Positions 1-9,237 of a stretch of DNA of 51,742 nucleotides are shown here, in pieces. This DNA comes from Gammaproteobacteria bacterium Ga0074134 (GTDB taxonomy: Bacteria > Pseudomonadota > Gammaproteobacteria > Ga0077554 > Ga007554). Made by a program: the position numbers and the translations under genes. The notes beneath the pieces are model-generated. The model had not been told where the DNA came from and made no database searches. It worked only from the letters and a program-made list of their open reading frames with translations. The stretch spans positions 1 to 51,742 of the forward strand of contig LNEJ01000001.1 in NCBI GenBank assembly GCA_001464965.1, written 5' to 3'. The number at the start of each line of letters is the position of its first letter. The stretch's first letter is position 1.

Positions 1-233
1 AATGTCCGTCTGCTTTTTGCCATTTCGTCACCTGTTTTATATTGAGGGTGATGTTATCACCCATAATCAGGTGGCCAAATTAACTATGCCACTACAGTGA
101 CACAGTAGAACTAAAAGCACCCAACAATTCAATACTGATAATGGCACAAATTTTCACTATGAATCGAGCGCCTGCGGTTTTTTCAGCCTTTATGATATAA
201 AGTAAACCATGAGGATAACAGGAGGAACACACA
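1..233 (+). promoter_or_regulatory. Leader region of the four-cysteine protein, with nested hairpin
   Basis: No gene is visible here. A nested inverted repeat lies at about 30-74: an inner GGGTGAT/ATCACCC stem (46-62) inside an outer CACCTG/CAGGTG pair. It could end transcription arriving from outside the window or be an operator; no T-run follows it. No convincing -35/-10 pair was found. A strong ribosome binding site, AGGAGG, sits 8 bases before the ATG at 234. Confidence 0.35.
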
Positions 234-419
234 ATGATAGAAAAACCAGCACATCACCCGGAAGGCCTCTTGAATTGCGAGGTCTGCATGAAAGAAATCC
301 CTGCGTCGGTCGCCAAGAGCGTCGAAGCCGAGGACTACGTCCATTATTTTTGCGGCGCGGACTGCTTTGATAAATGGCTGAAGAAGGAGGGGAACTCCGT
401 CAAAACCGGCAAGGATTAA
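234..419 (+). CDS. Small four-cysteine protein, DUF3330-like
   Basis: A 61-residue protein with two cysteine pairs, C15-x2-C18 and C40-x3-C44, followed by an aromatic FDKW segment. The layout suggests a small treble-clef or ribbon zinc-binding fold, and the wording around the cysteines (CEVCMKEIP, YFCGADCF) resembles proteins grouped as DUF3330. The function of that family is not known. The start is well supported by AGGAGG 8 bases upstream. The gene runs towards the PilZ gene, with 23 bases between the two stops. It has no signal peptide or membrane segment, so it should be cytoplasmic. Confidence 0.75.
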   Translation: MIEKPAHHPEGLLNCEVCMKEIPASVAKSVEAEDYVHYFCGADCFDKWLKKEGNSVKTGKD

Positions 420-442
420 CGGTTAGCGATGGGGCGCGCAGC

Positions 443-775
443 TCAATGCGGCGTTTCAGCGGCCTCTTTGTGACGCAATACTTCCTGGAGGGAACGGAAC
501 GCGGTCGCATCGAAATCACGGAACACGAGTCCCATTCCCTCTTTCGTTAAACGTGCGACCTTTGCCCGGATTTTATGCTTGATACGGTGCGCGCCTGAAC
601 CTAACATAAAAATCAGCTCAACCTGCGCCTCCTGTGGCAACAGCGGGTGGGCACACTCAAGAAACACTCCGCCCAAACCAATATCCCGTGTCTTGCACAC
701 CGATATCTCTTGGCCTTGAGAAAAAAGCCCGACATCAAGATATATGGGCGCCCGATCTGTCCAGCGGCGTTCCAT
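443..775 (-). CDS. PilZ domain protein
   Basis: A 110-residue single-domain PilZ protein, probably a cyclic-di-GMP receptor acting on motility, adhesion or polysaccharide output. The N-terminal arginine motif is present as R4-x3-R8. The second motif reads D31-I-G-L-G-G36, so glycine replaces the usual serine of D/N-x-S-x-x-G; binding is likely but not certain. The ATG at 775 is chosen over an upstream in-frame start because GGAGAG lies 7 bases before it and because the PilZ arginine motif begins at once. It is a single gene, convergent with the four-cysteine protein. Confidence 0.85.
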   Translation of the reverse strand: MERRWTDRAPIYLDVGLFSQGQEISVCKTRDIGLGGVFLECAHPLLPQEAQVELIFMLGSGAHRIKHKIRAKVARLTKEGMGLVFRDFDATAFRSLQEVLRHKEAAETPH

Positions 776-1121
776 AACATTACTCTCCGATTTTCGCCCA
801 TCTTGAAATAGCATAAAGCAAAGGCACACCCCAAAAAGGCCTTCTTGCCTCGCCTAACCAATCGCAACTGACGCCAAAATAACGCCGTTATTAAAACTCA
901 GCAAAATCCGGGCCGCGCAACGAAAAAATACCTCAACAAATTGTTTTTTATAAAGTAATATAAAATAAAATTAATATGGACTTATTTAGGGCAATTAAAA
1001 GCAATGTGTAGTGTAAAGTTTACCGACACTTAACCGCTGGTAATTTACACTTTCTTCGACATATCACCCCTACGGGCAACAATTGACCGGCTGAAAATAG
1101 GCACCACGTTTTTTCGCAAGG
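776..1121. promoter_or_regulatory. AT-rich intergenic region with small palindromes
   Basis: This stretch lies upstream of the PilZ gene and downstream of epmA and holds no open reading frame worth calling. It contains a 15-bp palindrome, AATAACG-C-CGTTATT (878-892), and two related palindromes, GTAAAGTTTAC (1013-1023) and GTAATTTAC (1040-1048). The middle part is strikingly AT-rich. These could be operator sites for PilZ gene control; no regulator can be named and no clear promoter hexamers were found. Confidence 0.3.
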
Positions 1122-2108
1122 TCAAACACGACAAACAGGAAACGCCAACACCTCGTCAATCGCTTGAGCTTTTGCCGCAATCATGAGTAGACGGTCCACT
1201 CCCAGCGCGACACCGCAACAATCCGGCAGACCGTGCTGCAGAGCCGCAAGCAGGCGTTCATCCGGGAGAATATCGGACAGACCTGCGACACGGCGTTTTG
1301 CCCGATCCACGTCGAAACGGCGCCGCTGCTCACTGGCATCTCCCAACTCGTGATAACCGTTGGCCAGCTCGATGCCGTTGATGTACAACTCAAAGCGTTC
1401 CGCGAGCGCCGGGTTGCCGGGCCGCACGCGCGCAAGAGCCGCCTGCGACGGGGGATAGTCAAAGATGAAGGTGGGGCGCTCAATACCAAGCTGGGGCTCG
1501 ACCACATGGGTCAACAGCAGATCCAGCCAACCATCCCGATCACTATCATCAAGCCCCTGTGGCTCACTGATATTTTGGATCAAGGCGCAATGTTTAAGTT
1601 CCGCCACCGTTGCAGCGTGGGGGTTGATGCCGGCATGGCGCACAAAGGCATCGGCATAGCTGAGACGCTCCGCCCGAGGCGCGCCGATGAGGAGACTTAC
1701 CAAAGCCTCGACCTCGCTCATCAACGCCGCAAGATCAAATCCCGGCAGGTACCACTCCAGGAGGGTAAATTCAGGATTATGCCTCCGCCCCGCCTCCTCG
1801 TTTCTGAAGACCTTGCCCAACTGGTAGATCGGCCCACTCCCGGCGGCGAGCAGGCGTTTCATGGCGAATTCCGGGGAGGTTTGCAGACACAGGGTGCGCC
1901 CTTGAGGGGCGCCGGGGCCGGTATAGCAGGTGGTGAAGCTGTGTAGATGGGGATCCGTCACCGTTGTGGAGGACAATATTGGCGTTTCCACCTCCAGTAC
2001 GCCGCGTTCGGAGAAAAAACTGCGAATGGCGGCCAGCACGCGGGCACGCAGCCGCAGGTTTTCAAGGCCTGCGGCAGGCCGCCATTCAATGGAATAACTA
2101 TCTTGCAA
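1122..2108 (-). CDS. epmA: EF-P--(R)-beta-lysine ligase EpmA (PoxA/GenX)
   Basis: A 328-residue class II lysyl-tRNA-synthetase paralogue that lacks the anticodon-binding domain and attaches (R)-beta-lysine to Lys34 of elongation factor P. The length matches EpmA (about 325). Class II landmarks are visible: the motif 1 region around VETPILSSTTVTDPH, motif 2 as FRNEEAGRRHNPEFTLLEWY, and the C-terminal motif 3 as GVALGVDRLLMI. It lies 33 bases downstream of efp on the same strand, so enzyme and substrate are probably cotranscribed, and epmB is divergent next to efp. A full lysyl-tRNA synthetase is excluded by the length and the missing N-terminal OB-fold. Confidence 0.96.
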   Translation of the reverse strand: MQDSYSIEWRPAAGLENLRLRARVLAAIRSFFSERGVLEVETPILSSTTVTDPHLHSFTTCYTGPGAPQGRTLCLQTSPEFAMKRLLAAGSGPIYQLGKVFRNEEAGRRHNPEFTLLEWYLPGFDLAALMSEVEALVSLLIGAPRAERLSYADAFVRHAGINPHAATVAELKHCALIQNISEPQGLDDSDRDGWLDLLLTHVVEPQLGIERPTFIFDYPPSQAALARVRPGNPALAERFELYINGIELANGYHELGDASEQRRRFDVDRAKRRVAGLSDILPDERLLAALQHGLPDCCGVALGVDRLLMIAAKAQAIDEVLAFPVCRV

Positions 2109-2141
2109 ATCGCGCTTTAATACGATTTTCCGCCACCAAAA

Positions 2142-2711
2142 TTAAGCCTTGGCCCGCGACAGATATTCTCCAGTGCGCGTATTCACCTTGAGCAGATCGC
2201 CGATCTCGACAAACAGCGGCACGCGCACCACCGCGCCCGTTTCAAGCGTAGCCGGCTTGGTGCCGCCTCCCGAGGTATCGCCACGCAGACCTGGATCGGT
2301 ATCCACCACCTTGAGCGTAACCGTGTTCGGCGGCATCACGCTGAGCGGCACGCCATTCCACAGTGTAACTACACAGACATCCTGCTCCTTGAGCCATTTG
2401 ATGGCGTCTTCCACGGCAGGGGCATCCGCAGCGATCTGCTCGAAGGTCTCCGGTACCATGAAATGCCAGTGCTGGCCATCGCTATACAGATACTGCATCT
2501 CGACATCGACAACATCCGCGGCCTCCACGGTGTCACCGGATTTAAAGGTACGCTCGATGACACGTCCGGTCTTGAGGTTGCGGAATTTAACGCGGCTAAA
2601 CGCCTGCCCTTTACCGGGCTTGACGAACTCATTCTCCAGAATCGAGCAAGGATCATTATCCATCATGATTTTGAGACCCGACTTAAATTCGTTGGTGCTA
2701 TATGTGGCCAT
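2142..2711 (-). CDS. efp: Elongation factor P
   Basis: A 189-residue EF-P, the usual length. It binds between the P and E sites of the ribosome and relieves stalling at consecutive prolines. The modified loop reads VKPGKGQAF, with lysine at position 34, the residue beta-lysylated in E. coli; this agrees with the EpmA and EpmB genes on either side. The ATG at 2711 is chosen because [12 protein letters not shown] is the family's N-terminus and GAGG stands 5 bases upstream; the open frame extends 63 bases further without a plausible start. It is the first gene of a probable efp-epmA operon. Confidence 0.97.
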   Translation of the reverse strand: MATYSTNEFKSGLKIMMDNDPCSILENEFVKPGKGQAFSRVKFRNLKTGRVIERTFKSGDTVEAADVVDVEMQYLYSDGQHWHFMVPETFEQIAADAPAVEDAIKWLKEQDVCVVTLWNGVPLSVMPPNTVTLKVVDTDPGLRGDTSGGGTKPATLETGAVVRVPLFVEIGDLLKVNTRTGEYLSRAKA

Positions 2712-2800
2712 GCCATCCTCGTTCAAAAATACAGCGGTTGCGTAAGAATGCAGGATTAACGATAGCAATCCCACACCCTGCCTTTAGACTCCGGTAAACT

Positions 2801-3814
2801 ATGCCTATGTTACCGCGAATTTCGCCATCTTGGCAGACCAGTTCCTGGCAAAAATTGCTTGCCCAGGCCATTAGTGATCCGATTGAACTGCTGGCGATGC
2901 TCGATCTTGCGCCGGATGCGCTGCCTTTAGGACAGGCGGCCCGGCGCCAGTTCGCCCTGCGTGTGCCGCGTGGCTATGTGGCGCGGATGCGCAAGGGCGA
3001 CCCTGACGATCCGTTGCTGCGCCAGGTATTTCCGCTCAGCGACGAAGAATCCCTTGCCGCGGGTTTTAACACCGACCCGGTAGGCGACCTGGCCGCCATG
3101 CCCGCCCCCGGTGTGTTGCATAAGTATGAAGGACGCGTGCTGCTAGTAACCACCGGCGCGTGTGCCATCCATTGCCGTTATTGTTTTCGCCGCCACTTTC
3201 CTTACAGCGATGCCAATCCCGCCGCCAATGGTTGGGATGCGGCACTGAACTATATCGCCGCCGACCCTACCGTGAGTGAGATTCTTTTAAGCGGCGGCGA
3301 CCCTTTGATACTGACCGATCAACGCCTGGCGCCCCTGGCGCAGCGATTATCCGCCATTCCGCACCTCAAACGGCTGCGCATCCATACGCGCCTGCCGATC
3401 GTGCTGCCGGAACGAGTGGATGACGCCCTGCTTGCCTGGCTGGGCTCAATCCGTCTAAAGCCGGTAATAGTGATCCACGCCAATCATGCCAATGAGATTG
3501 ATGGCCCGGTACGCGATGCGCTGTCGCGCCTTGCGCAGGCTGGGGTGGTGTTATTCAATCAGACCGTGCTACTGCGCGGGGTGAATGACTCCGCCACAGC
3601 GCTGACCGACCTTAGCGTAGCCCTGTTCGAAGCCGGGGTAACACCGTATTACCTGCACCTGCTGGACAAAGTGCAAGGCGCCGCCCACTTTGAAACCGAG
3701 ATATCACACGCACGCCGCCTTATGGAAGATCTGCGCAACTGCCTGCCCGGCTATCTCGTCCCCCGGCTGGTACACGAGCAACCCGGCGCGCCGAGCAAAC
3801 TGCCCCTGCTGTAA
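2801..3814 (+). CDS. epmB: EF-P beta-lysylation protein EpmB, lysine 2,3-aminomutase family
   Basis: A 337-residue radical-SAM, PLP-dependent enzyme that converts (S)-alpha-lysine to (R)-beta-lysine for EF-P. The iron-sulfur cluster motif C121-x3-C125-x2-C128 is present in CAIHCRYC. The short length, without the extra C-terminal part of clostridial lysine aminomutases, fits EpmB. It is divergent from efp, with 89 bases between the two starts, which must hold both promoters. The start is uncertain: ATGs at 2801 and 2807 are both in frame and neither has a clear ribosome binding site. Confidence 0.95.
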   Translation: MPMLPRISPSWQTSSWQKLLAQAISDPIELLAMLDLAPDALPLGQAARRQFALRVPRGYVARMRKGDPDDPLLRQVFPLSDEESLAAGFNTDPVGDLAAMPAPGVLHKYEGRVLLVTTGACAIHCRYCFRRHFPYSDANPAANGWDAALNYIAADPTVSEILLSGGDPLILTDQRLAPLAQRLSAIPHLKRLRIHTRLPIVLPERVDDALLAWLGSIRLKPVIVIHANHANEIDGPVRDALSRLAQAGVVLFNQTVLLRGVNDSATALTDLSVALFEAGVTPYYLHLLDKVQGAAHFETEISHARRLMEDLRNCLPGYLVPRLVHEQPGAPSKLPLL

Positions 3815-3918
3815 AGAATCCCCAAAAACTGCTTAACGATAGATATTCCTGCCCTCAAAAATCGTCTGGTCAAGCCGATACAGTGGCATGGACCCAACTG
3901 ATTGCTGGAAATATCCCC

Positions 3919-5676
3919 ATGGAAAACTGCGGCATCATATTGCACTTCCCAGAAAAAGACGAACCCCAGAATTTAGCCTGCCCGCCCCACCCCTTGAAAA
4001 TAAAGGAGTGGCTGGAGCATCTGCCTCTGGACAATACCGGCGAAACAGCGCGACTGGTCTATCAGGAACTGACTGCACTAAATCGCACGTCAATTGCCCC
4101 CCAGCACCGTTTCCAGATTCTCGAATTTTTCAGACCATCCGTACAACATGTCGCGGGCGCGCTAAAAAAGCATTATCTTTGCTCAACCTTGCCGTTATCC
4201 AGCATCAGCATCAAAGCCGCACAACTCACGCGGGAGCTGTATCTGGAGATGGCGAACGGTTACAAGATCATCATCGACAACCTGCTGACCAATGAAGCCA
4301 CCGCGAGCATGACACTGACGCACATGCACCGTGCCATGTGCTATCTGAGCGAAGCACTGCTTACCTCTTATCAGATGTATGCACCTTCCCCAGCCACGGT
4401 ATGGCATGACATGCACCAGATGTACCGCTACGCGGAGCATAAAAAGCTGCATGAAAGCCCCGTGCTGGACAACCAGAACACGCTAAATCCGCAGCGCAGC
4501 ATCAATGATCTCTACAAGCAGTCATTACTGCTGGCTTTGGCGAACCCCTATCAGTTATCACAGGATGGAATCACCGAGGTCTATGCAGCACTGGTCAAAC
4601 TGGCGCCTTATGGGCTGTTGAATGCGGTATCGAATCCCGGCGACGCGACGGGATCGTTCATCATCAATTTAACGGGAGATGATCCGCCCACATCGCTGGC
4701 AGTGAACAAAAATTGTGGCGTCGGATCATGCCTGGCGTTAGACACTACGGATTTGATATATCACCTCTTTCAGTTGCTGGAAAACGAGGCCGGATCGCTA
4801 GAGCAAAATGCTGCACGCGAAGACAGCCCCTCATCGCCAGTACCTTCCGGCTTGGCACGATGGCTGATCTCGGCATGGGGTATCGTCTCCAGGCGCAGCT
4901 TTGCACGCCTAAGAAAAACCGGGCGGGTCAATATCACCATCGGACTCGACGCCATCCATCATTTCATCAGCAACACATCCGTGGTGGATGCTACGCTTTC
5001 TTTCATAAAAAAAGATATTCACCCTGCTCCTTCCTCGCCACCCAACCCGCCCAGAGGAAACAGCGATCCTATCGCCCTGTTCTCCCGTGGCCTGCAAAAC
5101 ACTGCGCATAGAAACGTGGACACCCCTCGCCCCCACGCAACACACACATGCACAATAATCAATGAAAGTGCGGGTGGCTCGGGCTTGCTATGGAAAGGAG
5201 ACGGCAATTCAACCCCGTTCAAAACCGGAGAAGTAATTGGCATTCAAACCGCTAATGGGATGAGCAACAATGCATGGGGAATCGCCGTCATTCGCTGGGC
5301 AAAGAATGTAACCAGCTCGGAAGTGGAATTCGGCATTGAGATGCTAGCACCGGCCGCCGAGGCGGTGCTGATACGTACCCATGCCGCGGACCGGTCCGGC
5401 GATGCTCCGCTTAATGGCCTGCTGTTGCCTGAACTCAAAGCTACCAGCCAATCCGCTACTTTAATAACACCTGAAAACGCATTCCAGACCGGAAAGGAAA
5501 TCATCCTCAACACAAACAGTGGGACACGCCATGTGCTGCTCACTGAATCTCTGGAGAACACCAGCAGCTTCATGCAATTTCTTTTCATGCCTGTTCAGGT
5601 TATGCCTTCTGAAATCCTGACTGCCGCCGTCCAGACACACGACAAGGATTTCGAGCTGCTTTGGGCGTATATATGA
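3919..5676 (+). CDS. Uncharacterised protein with degenerate PilZ-like C-terminus (paralogue 1)
   Basis: A 585-residue protein of unknown function. The N-terminal half looks all-helical, beginning with the conserved block IKEWLEHLPLDNTGETARLVYQ, which it shares with its downstream neighbour. Near residue 415 the segment TCTIINESAGGSGLLW resembles the second PilZ motif (N-x-S-x-x-G), followed by a beta-rich tail with IAVIRWAK and FGIEML; no R-x3-R motif precedes it, so cyclic-di-GMP binding is doubtful. No signal peptide or membrane segment is visible. The ATG at 3919 is preferred over one 36 bases upstream because both paralogues then begin MEN and align to IKEW. It follows epmB by 104 bases. 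Confidence 0.7.
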   Translation: MENCGIILHFPEKDEPQNLACPPHPLKIKEWLEHLPLDNTGETARLVYQELTALNRTSIAPQHRFQILEFFRPSVQHVAGALKKHYLCSTLPLSSISIKAAQLTRELYLEMANGYKIIIDNLLTNEATASMTLTHMHRAMCYLSEALLTSYQMYAPSPATVWHDMHQMYRYAEHKKLHESPVLDNQNTLNPQRSINDLYKQSLLLALANPYQLSQDGITEVYAALVKLAPYGLLNAVSNPGDATGSFIINLTGDDPPTSLAVNKNCGVGSCLALDTTDLIYHLFQLLENEAGSLEQNAAREDSPSSPVPSGLARWLISAWGIVSRRSFARLRKTGRVNITIGLDAIHHFISNTSVVDATLSFIKKDIHPAPSSPPNPPRGNSDPIALFSRGLQNTAHRNVDTPRPHATHTCTIINESAGGSGLLWKGDGNSTPFKTGEVIGIQTANGMSNNAWGIAVIRWAKNVTSSEVEFGIEMLAPAAEAVLIRTHAADRSGDAPLNGLLLPELKATSQSATLITPENAFQTGKEIILNTNSGTRHVLLTESLENTSSFMQFLFMPVQVMPSEILTAAVQTHDKDFELLWAYI

Positions 5677-5797
5677 CAAAGAGCCAGCCCCATGCACCGG
5701 AAATTTTTCCGTATTCCACTCCATACTCTAAATATTTGAAAATCCTGGCCGATAGCAATAATATCCTCTGGAATATGCTCAAGGAAAATAATCCGCC

Positions 5798-7591
5798 ATG
5801 GAAAATACCACCATCAAGCTGGAAACACCGTGCCAGGACAAGGACCTTGGCATGGCGTTTGATCCACATCCTGTAAAAATCAAGGAGTGGATCGAGCATT
5901 TACCTCAGTTCAATGCAGGAGAAACCGCGCATTCGCTCTATTGCGCACTGACAAAACTGAACCGCACCACCCTTCCAGTACAGCACCGCTGCCAGATTCT
6001 GGATCTGTTCAGAGCCCCGGCCCGTCAAGGAATAGCTGCGTTAAAAAAACAATATCTCGGCGCTGCGTTTCCGTTGTCCGACCAAAATCTGAAAGACGCC
6101 CATCTGGCGCGCAACCTGTATGGCGAAATGGCGATTGGCTATAAGGTAGCCCTCAACAATCTGATCGCACACCAGTCCTCATTATTCACCGCTGGCAAGG
6201 CATTGCTGCTGCTGCATCATGCCATGCAATATTTATTTGATGCGCTGCTCACTTCTTATCAGATATATACGCCCTGCCCCAACTCAGTATGGCGGGATAT
6301 TCATCAGTTGTATCATTACGCCGAAAAAAAGCATATCCACGAGAGTGCTATCCACAACACAGAAGGCGCACCAATCCCACACCACAGCATCAGCGATCTC
6401 TACAAACAGGCACTATTGCTCTCTCTCGCCAATCCCTATCATTTATCGCAAAATGAAATAGGCGCTGTGGTGGGCGTCCTTGGTCAATGCGCATCACTCA
6501 GTCAGCTGGTACCCGTTTCCGGGATCCCGGACCTGGAGGAAGCATTCCTGATCGATCCGGAAAAAGACGAACCAACCTCATCGGCAACAGCAGAAAAAAA
6601 ATACTTTTCCAAGGCATGCCGGGTACTGGATACATCAGCCCTGATGCATCATCTGCGCAACACACTCAATCAACAAGAAGCCCAGGAACTCAAAAAACCA
6701 TTTCTGCCCCATGATCTTTTTCTCAGATTAATGTCATCATGGGGAACCGTCCCGCAACGCAACTTCTCCCGCATCAATAAAAACTCCGTACTCGTTGTGA
6801 CAGTGGGCCTGAGCGCCACTCACAACGCCATCAACGCAGCTTCAACATTCACCGCACACGAAGCGCGAAAAGGCAAAGCCAGCTTCACCAGCCGCCCTGT
6901 AAAGGGTCTGCATGACGAGGAAGAGGGCGGGGATGAGCAGAAAGTGGAGAAAGATCAACAGGACGTATGGAATGTTGTCAATCAAACTGCGTACCACATA
7001 AAACAGCAGGAGAAACAGCCAGCCTCACCCCCGCCTCCAGCACTTCCATTTGCAACGTATGAGTGCGCCGTTGTCAACGAAAGCGCCAACGGCGCATGCC
7101 TGGCGTGGGAGGGAAACAAAAAATCGGCGAAATTCAAGATTGGCGAGCTGATCGGCTTCCGCATCACAAACCAGGGAAACCTTCAGGAATGGAGCATAGC
7201 GGTCATCCGCTGGATGAAGCACGTCAAAAACGCACGGATGGAATTTGGTATTCAGATGATCGCCCCCATCGCCGAGCCGGTAACATTAAGCCGTTACGAC
7301 GCAGGAAAGAGCGCCGCTGACCAGACGGCAGGTCTACTGTTACCAGAGATCAAGGCCATTAATCAACCCGCCACCTTAGTAGTGCCTGCGCATATCTTCA
7401 GCGCCGGAAACAAAGTAGCCATAAAGACACATAGCGGCAAAGGTGAAACCATGCAGGCCGCACTGCTCGCCGAACCCCTGCAAAACACCGGCCTCTTCGT
7501 GCAATTCCGTTTTACGCTTGAGCATGGCATCAACGATGGCACACTTGCATCTGGCGCGCAGATGGGAGAAAAAGAATTTGAATGGGCGTGA
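5798..7591 (+). CDS. Uncharacterised protein with degenerate PilZ-like C-terminus (paralogue 2)
   Basis: A 597-residue tandem paralogue of the preceding gene. Shared blocks include IKEWIEHLPQFNAGETAHSLY, the DLYKQ.LLL.LANPY.LSQ segment, a repeated LDT. segment before the middle, and the PilZ-like stretch CAVVNESANGACLAW (N-E-S-A-N-G at residue 427). Between the helical half and the PilZ-like part lies a charged, glutamate- and glutamine-rich linker and a proline run (PPPPALP), absent or different in paralogue 1. The start has AGGA 13 bases upstream. The function is unknown; a cytoplasmic signalling or scaffold role is one possibility. Confidence 0.7.
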   Translation: MENTTIKLETPCQDKDLGMAFDPHPVKIKEWIEHLPQFNAGETAHSLYCALTKLNRTTLPVQHRCQILDLFRAPARQGIAALKKQYLGAAFPLSDQNLKDAHLARNLYGEMAIGYKVALNNLIAHQSSLFTAGKALLLLHHAMQYLFDALLTSYQIYTPCPNSVWRDIHQLYHYAEKKHIHESAIHNTEGAPIPHHSISDLYKQALLLSLANPYHLSQNEIGAVVGVLGQCASLSQLVPVSGIPDLEEAFLIDPEKDEPTSSATAEKKYFSKACRVLDTSALMHHLRNTLNQQEAQELKKPFLPHDLFLRLMSSWGTVPQRNFSRINKNSVLVVTVGLSATHNAINAASTFTAHEARKGKASFTSRPVKGLHDEEEGGDEQKVEKDQQDVWNVVNQTAYHIKQQEKQPASPPPPALPFATYECAVVNESANGACLAWEGNKKSAKFKIGELIGFRITNQGNLQEWSIAVIRWMKHVKNARMEFGIQMIAPIAEPVTLSRYDAGKSAADQTAGLLLPEIKAINQPATLVVPAHIFSAGNKVAIKTHSGKGETMQAALLAEPLQNTGLFVQFRFTLEHGINDGTLASGAQMGEKEFEWA

Positions 7592-7659
7592 AATGTCGTC
7601 AAAAAGATGCTGAACCCACCAGCTTCGTAGCGGCTTCTTTTTTCCAGATTCTTACCCGG

Positions 7660-8202
7660 CTACTGTGCTGTTTGCCGGAAGAACGCCGTAAGCACCGCAG
7701 GATAACGAAGCGTTCCACCTCCGCTTAATGCACCTTTTGCCAGCTCTATAGCCTGCACGGATTCTTCGGGCACAGGCAAAAGACACCGGATGTCCCATTT
7801 AGAAGCCTTTTCAAGGCCGAATCTCGCATAAAACTCGGGATGCCCCACTACGATAATGGCCTTGTGCCCGAGACTCGCCGCCTTGGTGATCGCTGCCCGC
7901 ATCAGGGCAGAGCCTATGCCACGATGCGACTGCGAGGGGACTACCGCCATCGGCGCCAGCGCCAATACCTCAATCTCACCTCCTGGCCGTCCAAGATAGG
8001 CACGCGACAGCAGGACATGTCCCACGATACGGTTATCTATTTCAGCAACGAGGGATAATTCGGGAATGAAATGCTCGGACTGTCGCAATGCGGTGACGAG
8101 AATCGCCTCCGCTTCACCTTCGAAGGCGCTAAGATTGACAACATCAATCGCGCGCACATCAGCCGCTGTTTCCTGCCGGACGGCAATATCTGTCATGGTC
8201 AT
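7660..8202 (-). CDS. GNAT-family N-acetyltransferase, YhbS-like
   Basis: A 180-residue acyl-CoA N-acyltransferase. The acetyl-CoA pyrophosphate loop is QSHRGIGSAL (91-100), matching the R/Q-x-x-G-x-G/A pattern, and the segment GHPEFYARFGLEKA is typical of the YhbS subgroup. The substrate cannot be told from sequence. AAGGAG lies 10 bases before the ATG. The gene is convergent with paralogue 2 and downstream of htpX on the same strand, separated from it by a perfect hairpin. Confidence 0.85.
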   Translation of the reverse strand: MTMTDIAVRQETAADVRAIDVVNLSAFEGEAEAILVTALRQSEHFIPELSLVAEIDNRIVGHVLLSRAYLGRPGGEIEVLALAPMAVVPSQSHRGIGSALMRAAITKAASLGHKAIIVVGHPEFYARFGLEKASKWDIRCLLPVPEESVQAIELAKGALSGGGTLRYPAVLTAFFRQTAQ

Positions 8203-8280
8203 TTTATTGTTCTCCTTACTTGGATACAGCCTACATCGGCGGCGAATCCATTTTCTTTATAGCAACACCTGCCCCAAATG

Positions 8281-8309
8281 ACAGAGGCGCCCCTCAAGGA
8301 CGCCTCTGT
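8281..8309. terminator. Perfect 9-bp hairpin between htpX and the acetyltransferase gene
   Basis: ACAGAGGCG and CGCCTCTGT pair around an 11-base loop, 7 bases after the htpX stop. No run of T follows on either strand, so it may be a weak terminator or a stabiliser of the htpX mRNA 3' end. Confidence 0.5.
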
Positions 8310-8316
8310 TAACTCA

Positions 8317-9204
8317 TTAACTGCGCTGGGAACGCAGCGTGGCAATGCGCTCATCCAGCGGAGGATGGCTCATAAACAGGCGTTTCAGGCCGTGGCCGAT
8401 CCCACCTGAAATGCCAAACGCAGCCATCTGGTCCGGAAGATGAGCCTGGTTAGCCCCCATTTTCAAACGCTCCAAGGCGGCAATCATCTTTTCCCGCCCG
8501 GCCAGGCTCGCACCACCGGCATCGGCGCGGAATTCGCGGCGGCGGCTGAACCACATGACAATAGCGCTCGCCAGTACACCCAGTACCAGCTCAGCAACCA
8601 TGGAAGTTACCCAAAAGGCCGGGCCATGACCACGTTCAGTCTTGAACACCAACCGGTCCACCAGATGGCCAACCACCCGTGACAGCACAATCACAAAGGT
8701 ATTCACCACGCCTTGAATCAGCGCCAGGGTTATCATGTCACCATTGGCGACGTGGCTGACCTCGTGCGCCAGCACCGCCTCGGCCTCGTCCTGACTCATG
8801 GAACGCAACAGACCGGTGCTCACCGCCACCAGGGCGTTGTTACGCCGCATGCCTGTGGCAAAGGCATTCACATCGGGCGAGTCATAAATCGCCACTTCCG
8901 GCATGCCGATACCGGCCTTCTGCGCCTGGCGCCGCACGGTATCCACCAGCCACGCCTCGGTGGCGTTCGCCGGGCGTTCGATCACGCGCGCCCCGGTCAT
9001 ATTCTTGGCACTCCATTTGGAGATCGCCAGCGAGATAAACGAACCGCTCATGCCTATGATTGCCGCATAGATGAGCAGCGAATTCATGTTCAGATCAACA
9101 CCCTGCTGATCGAGAATACCTTCAATTCCTAACAGGCGCATCGAAACGCTGAGTACAACCAGCACAGCGATGTTGGTAAGCAGGAACAGAAAAATGCGTT
9201 TCAT
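8317..9204 (-). CDS. htpX: Protease HtpX
   Basis: A 295-residue inner-membrane zinc metalloprotease of family M48B that degrades misfolded membrane proteins. The zinc motif HEVSH is at 147-151 and the downstream [11 protein letters not shown] supplies the third ligand. Two N-terminal membrane segments (about 4-22 and 42-62) and two more around 158-178 and 190-215 match the family. GAGG stands 6 bases before the ATG. A heat-shock type promoter lies just upstream (9238-9266), which fits known sigma32/Cpx control of htpX. Confidence 0.96.
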   Translation of the reverse strand: MKRIFLFLLTNIAVLVVLSVSMRLLGIEGILDQQGVDLNMNSLLIYAAIIGMSGSFISLAISKWSAKNMTGARVIERPANATEAWLVDTVRRQAQKAGIGMPEVAIYDSPDVNAFATGMRRNNALVAVSTGLLRSMSQDEAEAVLAHEVSHVANGDMITLALIQGVVNTFVIVLSRVVGHLVDRLVFKTERGHGPAFWVTSMVAELVLGVLASAIVMWFSRRREFRADAGGASLAGREKMIAALERLKMGANQAHLPDQMAAFGISGGIGHGLKRLFMSHPPLDERIATLRSQRS

Positions 9205-9237
9205 TCAAAACCTCGTAAGTTATAAACCCGAATCATT

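Noticed and set aside
1233-1946. A 237-residue open frame on the plus strand
   Set aside because: It is opposite epmA, which has all its class II motifs.
7592-7659. Terminator between paralogue 2 and the acetyltransferase gene
   Set aside because: A T-run is present, but the stem before it is only a few bases.
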